Positions 1-6,200 of a DNA stretch of 11,924 bases are shown here, piece after piece. Every line of letters starts with the position of its first letter. Position 1 is the first letter of the stretch. The position numbers were made by a program, and so were the translations under genes. Source of the stretch: Chloromonas sp. AAM2 (Eukaryota > Chlorophyta > Chlorophyceae > Chlamydomonadales > Chlamydomonadaceae); assembly GCA_004335635.1 (NCBI GenBank), contig QAXH01002537.1:1-11924 (forward strand). Reading direction: 5' to 3'. The notes under the pieces were generated by a model. That model worked only from the letters and a program-made list of their open reading frames with translations, had not been told where the DNA came from and searched no databases.

Positions 1-124
1 GCATGAGGTGAGGCGCATGATGTGAGGCGCGTGAGGTGAAGCGCATGATGTGAGGCGCAGGAGATGAGGCGCATGAGGTAAGGCGCATGATGTGAGGCGC
101 ACGAGGTGAGGCGCATGATGCGGG
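1..124. repeat. 14-base minisatellite at the left edge
   Basis: Nine head-to-tail units of about 14 bases (model GCATGAGGTGAGGC), the last one degenerate. Two variants (GAGGTGAG and GATGTGAG) alternate at the start, giving a 28-base higher-order unit that later loses register. It lies just downstream of the gene 1 stop and probably continues beyond the window. Confidence 0.85.
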
Positions 125-151
125 AGTGTGCATGTGTCTCAGCGTGTCATT

Positions 152-280
152 TCACGCCAAGAGCGCAAGTAAGCCATGAGTGGTGAGCTTGCCTGCCGTT
201 TCCTGTGCGTGTGGTGTGGTGAGCTCTATTCCCAGTGTGGACGCCATCTCCTGGGCCAGCAGGTCCTGTTGCTCAACAAC
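152..280 (-). CDS. Gene 1 exon 16, probable C terminus (residues 968-1009 and stop)
   Basis: The acceptor CTGTCTCACAG|GTT opens phase 0 coding (VVEQQDLLAQEMASTLGIEL onward) to a TGA at 154-152. No TGTAA polyadenylation signal is visible in the remaining 151 bases, so the transcript end lies outside the window, or a GTGAAA at about 156 could act as a donor leading to a further exon off the edge. Confidence 0.6.
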   Translation of the reverse strand, partial: VVEQQDLLAQEMASTLGIELTTPHAQETAGKLTTHGLLALLA

Positions 281-3200
281 CTGTGAGACAGGCAGGAACA
301 CATAAACAAATGCAATAACATAACAGCGGAACAGGCCAACAGGCCACACAGGCCAGCCACTGCAGCACTGCAGAAGGGGAAACTTGGAATGGTGCAAGCC
401 AGCCCAGCAACACATGAGCCAGCGTGCTGAAGACACAACACAAACCCGGCAGCCAGGTTGCAATGTCAGTGAATGCGTGCCGTGGCTGGATGACAGGGTA
501 CGGTGATTCGTAAAGTGCCGGGGTTCTGTGCTTGCCTGACACTGCTTTGGTCCTTTGCAACTGAGCGCACACTAATCCAACGTCTGCCTGCCCTGCACAC
601 CGCTTACCCCCATGAGTGTGTTATCTTCCTGGGGCGGTTCAGTCTGTGTGGCGGACTCCACCAGGTTCTTGGGCACCCAGCCCTGCACAGGGGGACGGGC
701 CACAGGCAGCCACAGGGGTGAGGCAGGGTGCGGCAGGAAACCGGCAGGCCTCGCTGTCACGCTTGATGCTCGCAGTGCCCTGTTTGCGACAGCCCACTAG
801 CTGCTAGTGCGTCTTTCATGCAGATTCTGATCCAATCTGACACCAATTGGCTTGAGGTTATTGCTTCTGACCAAGACTGTTGGCTCTGGTCGTCTATGCA
901 CCAGCTATTTCAGTTGAGGCTCCCTGGGGCCCCATCATTTCAATTGACTCCCCTAGTGTAGAAAGTTTGTCGTACCACTTTGCAATATTTTGCCTTGGCC
1001 GCCTTGCGCGGTCAGCAATATTGAAACATACCAACATGCCTCTGGCGAATGCAGCAGTAACTCTACCTGAAGGCCCCTGGCTCCTTAATCTCCCTACCCC
1101 TACCTTTCTTGGTGATCCTTGGCCCATGGATCTGCTGGTGTTGAGCTGTGATGTGCGGCTGGCGCGGCTGCTCAGGGGGGGAAGGCTCATCTCAGGCACC
1201 ACAGAGGGGGAAACGGGCTCATCCTCAACCGCTCCAACGGTTTCAACTGCCTCATCCGCCGGCTGACTTGCTTGCTCCTTTAGTTGAGCCTGCTCCTGAA
1301 CAGCTGCAGGCGGCTCCTGCAAAAACAGAATGCATCCTCCACGGTGAGCCTCAAGCAATCTGTGTATTGATGGTATGCAAGCAGTGATTGGTAGTAGCAC
1401 AAGAGCCGCAGTACATGCAGTTGGTGTTGCACAACTACAGACAACAAGATCGCCACCGCAGGAGCCAAGACCACAGCCGTACTGCAATTGGATTCAGAAT
1501 GGACGCCTACTGCCCGTGTGCTTTGTCCTAGGTCCCACTCCTTCCATGGTTTCCATCCCCAGCAACCAATCCAGATAAGAGCTGCCTACTCTTATTCCCA
1601 TGTGCCTGGTAGTCTAACTCCAACCCCTGGTGATTATCAACCAAACAGGAGTCTCTTGTAGGGCCCCACCTCCAGTACCGTGCGTCCTTGTCCTGCCATG
1701 TAGGCAAGGGCAGCCCTGGAGTCCGGTGAAAGCGCCTCCTCCTCGTCCGCTGAACCTCCCATGTCGTGACCTGGTGCCTTGACACCGGTGCGCGGCTGAC
1801 GCGCCTTGTAGGCGGGAGCGCACATCTGCACATCATGCAGTACGCATGTGTAAAGAGCAACATAGCATGATACGGCATGGTCCTTGTTTGCCTTGTCAAC
1901 AGGGGCGCGCATCTGCAAACCATGCAGTAAGCGCATGGGAAGAACAGCATAAGATGGTTTGGTATGGCATGGCTCTACTGATTTATGCAACCCTAAGCCT
2001 AGCCCTCATTGTTGATGGCAGACGACAATTAACACCCACCCACCCACCCACCCACACACACACACATACATACACACAAACACTCACTTTCCCGCTATTG
2101 CAGCAAAAGCAGAGCAGCTAAGACATAGAATCTGGTGATGGCAACGAGGCAGCAAACAAACCCATTCGCACACTGAGCCCTAGGCCTGAAACCAAAGAGG
2201 ATGAGACAGAGTCCAGAGTGCCAGGCAGGGCCAGTGGTATTCTATCAGGGACCAAAGATGATGCCTCAGCCAACAGGTACATCCGGAACAGTCAGGGATT
2301 ATCCTGATATTGTCAGAAGGGTTGGTGCGTCTATACACACTTACCGCATTGACCATTGCAGATGGTGACGGTTCGTCTGCTCGGGTGACAGGTGCGGGGC
2401 TGGGCATGTCATCAGGTTGCAGCGAGCCGTGCTGACCGGCCTTGTCAGGATCGCCCTCTGTAGGGAAGCAAGTGCACATGGGGTAGGGTTGAAGGCACGT
2501 ACAGGTAAGAGTTGGGATACGTGGGGTAGGTTTGGGGATGTGCATGGCAAGAGTTTGGGTTGCAAGGTGTTGCAACACAAGCAGACGCAAACAGAACAAT
2601 CATTTCACTGCCGGGCAAAGTGACGGACATCCCGGCACATTGATATGGTAAAGAGTCATCTCTCTGCCTCATGTCCTGCACCCCTAGTCTCACAGCCTTG
2701 TCACACCCCTTGCCACAGCCCTTGTCACACCCTTGTCACACCCCTTGCCACAGCCCTTGTCACACCCCTTGTCACAGCCTTGTCACACAAATTGCCACAG
2801 CCTTGTTACACCCATTGCCACAGCCTTGTTACACCCATTGTCACACCCTTGTCACACCCCTTGTCACACCCCTTGTCACAGCCTTGTCACACCCATTGCC
2901 ACAGCCCTTGTCACACTCTTGCCAGACCCCTTGTCTGTCACACCCCTCGTCACATCAATGGTCACACCAGTGGTCACACCCACCTGCCAGCACGTTATCC
3001 ACAAGTTCGTCTGCTTCATCATCGGCAGCTGCCACTGCTGTCATGGCCTCCTCAGCAACAAAGTGAGCCTCTTCAGCGTCCTACATAACGTCAATGATTG
3101 AGAGCATGGATGAATGAGAAAACGTGTGAGATTGAGTGAGAAAACGTGTATTGCACAAGTGAGTGGAGAATGTGTGATGACGTGAAACCTGTGCATCAAC

Positions 3201-6200
3201 CTGTCATCCAATGCCGAGCCAACAGTTGTCATACAACTGCCAGCGCTGGGAACATAGCAGTCCAACCTATGCAACAATTGCCAGGTCACACTCTTACACT
3301 GGGAAAGCCAGACTGCTTCCTTAACCACACATGTGCTGTATGCTTGAAGGCTTGAATGTGTCCGGTGATGGCCACATCGGCCGCCTCTTGTGCTCGAGTG
3401 GTTGCGCATCACCCTTCAAGGCTTGCTTGGTTGTTCTCTGCACTTCTGCACGCCCATGTGCACATGTGTTGCGTCACACCCACGTGCACGTGAGTTGCGC
3501 CACACCTTGTTTACTTGTTCCACTTTGCTTGCAGTGGACACCATGTGCCTCAGCCCCGCCTCGATGGCCCTCAGTTTCTGCATGTCATCCTCCATGGCGC
3601 TCTGAAGCGGAGCAGGCACGTGACAAAGAAACGTATTTGTCGCTCAAATAGGTTGAGTATGGTTGGACTAGATGGCCCTTGGCTTCTCCAAGTCATGCTG
3701 CATGGCGCTCTGAAGGGGAGCAGGCACGTGATGAAGAAGACCCAAAAAGCATGTATCAAGGGCCAGGCGCGCGACAGGAGGACACATGGGAAGTCAGTTT
3801 CAAAAGGTTTATCATGTTATGGCTCGGGAAATGCGTTGCAGAGACTATCATGAGGTGTGACCATACAGTCGCAAGACAGAAGCAGCACAAGGGTTATTTC
3901 AGTTAGCATGCACAGGCATGCACAACCTTAATAACAAATGCCTGTTGAAAGCTACATATTCGGTCCTCGCGGCCGCACAGTCATACTGACGGGCTGCTCA
4001 CAGCCCCAGAATCCCAAACTCACCATGGAAGGCGCGGACTGCATGTGCGACACGTGTGACGCCACGCCTTGTCACAGTCACAGACCACTCACCATGGAAG
4101 GCGCGGACTGCATGTGCGACACGTGTGACGTCACGCCTTGCACCATGGTGACGATGCTGCTGGCCTGCCCCTTGGTGTAGGACACGGTGTTGATCAGCTG
4201 CTCGCGGTCACGCTGCACGTGGGGGGGTAAGTGGGCGTGCACGTGATAAAAAGCGTTGGGCATGTGAAAGCTGAGTGCAACATGCTACAGCTCATAGCAT
4301 GTGGGGCAGTGGCAACTGACAGATATGTGCGTGGCACCCATCAGCAGATGTGTGTATGGCAAAACTGAATGTCATGTTGCTGGCATACGGCTGAAGGAGT
4401 CTTGGGTCGGCCTACCTGTACCAGGGCCAGCTGCGTCTGTGTGTTCTTCAGTTTCTTGGCCAACCGCCATGCGCTGCGGCGGTGGGTGTGGCGCTGCGTG
4501 CGCAGCTCCTGCAAAACGAGCCCATGCATGCATTCCCAGCCTGGCATGGTGCAGCTGTGTGTGCAGTCATGTGTCTGTTGGTTGAAATCTGAAGTGGCAG
4601 CTGCCTGCCCGAAACCAACCAACGATGTGTAAACAACGGTCGGCCAAGGCAAAAACCAACACCTGCAATGCTTTGGAGCCTGCTAACCCAGTGTTACCTA
4701 AACTTTTCTCCTAGAAGGAGGCCTTTATATGCGATTTGTACGTGCACCTGATTGTTGACATCCAGTTGTACAATGACACCTCACATGCGTAGGTTAGTGT
4801 GCTCTAGCTACTGAAGGTGTGACCTCTGTGACCTCTGTGTGTGACCTCTGTGACCAGGGTTGCAGCCCCCACCCCCTCTCACACCTTTCTGTAGTACAGA
4901 ATGATCTTGTCGTTTTCCCTCAGCAGCGCATCCCTCTCAGCACAGGCCAGCTGCAGTGACGCCTTGCTGACGCCCAGCCTGCCCCTCAGATCCTCTAGGG
5001 CTGCTGCGGCGTCACGCTCCCAGTCCAGCAGGGGACTCATCCTGTGAGGAGCAGAGGATTAGGGTTTAGGATTTAGGATCAGGGTTTGGGCATCACGCTC
5101 CCAGTCCAGCAGAGGCCTCATCCTGTCAAAAGCATAGAGACCAGGACAAGGAGAGGCTAGGCTGCATGGCCAGGGTGACCTGCAACAAATTATCACACCC
5201 CAACACCCAAGACTTCAGCCATCCTAGAGCGTGATGTGACGTGCAAGCGCAGCCCAACCAACACTTGCTGGTCTCTCGTGCGCACCCCGGATAGGACAGC
5301 ATGAGGGGCTAAGCACATGCTGCGTGCCATCCTGGCCCCACATGCTCTGTTTGTCGACCCAGCAACGTGCATCAATGCTGGGGTGCATTTCCCGCTGAGC
5401 CCCGCACTACCTCATTCTTAGCCTAGTTTGCTCCATCTCACCCGCCCTTACCCTATCCAACCCCACAATAACCCGTCTCGCTTGCTGTCACGTTTGAGTG
5501 GAGACTTGACTCAAAAGGGGCTGCTCAGAGCAAGGCTGGAAATGTGTGAGATTAATCCCCTACCCACCTGCGCACGTTGTCCCTTAGTTCCTCGGCCCCT
5601 GCCTCCGCCGCGCCCGCCCGCGCCCTGGCCGCACTGAGCCCCGCATCTAACAGGCCCGTCTGCAGGTTCCACAGGCACGCCAGTAGGGCGCCCTCCTCCC
5701 AGCAGCCGGAGGCGACCTGCTGCACAAGGGCTGACGCAGCCACACCCACAACCTGCATGAAGCAAGGCACCGACACGTACTGGCGAGTGGGTTGCGGTCA
5801 TCTGGAGGTGGGGTGCCTGACCAGCAACGCATTCAATGTTCAAGCTGTTCCATCTTCCGATGTCAGTATTCTCTGCATGTTCTTCACGCTCCGTAGGCGA
5901 TTTCTAGATTGTCGATCGGCGGGAAACGATGAACACAAGAGACACTGCCTTGCCCAGCATAAGGGACCTTACACTGGAAAGCCGGCTGCGGCTGTCTCGA
6001 GTTGGCGTGCCTGGCCCGGCAAGCACACACATGCACCTGATCAGAGTATTGCACCCACACAGCCAATCATCAGCTACTTCTGTTGGACTCTGACCTATGA
6101 CTGCCGGATTCCTGGCAACGCTATGGCTGCTGCTGGTGCTTGTGATGTTGGTCATGGGTAAGTTGATGGCTGCCTACCTGCAGCATGTGTTGCCACAGCT

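Noticed and set aside
1..124. Possible CRISPR-like array
   Set aside because: Units are directly adjacent 14-base repeats without unique spacers; this is a minisatellite in a eukaryotic locus.
894..1487. Reading the 197-codon minus-strand frame at 894-1487 as one gene
   Set aside because: Only 1316-1104 has coding character; strong splice sites bound it on both sides and the flanks read as non-coding.
2645..3101. Three overlapping open frames on the plus strand rich in Ser, His, Pro and Thr
   Set aside because: They are translations of the intron 11 minisatellite; all three frames are open because the repeat lacks stops, and the region sits between two phase-matched exons on the other strand.
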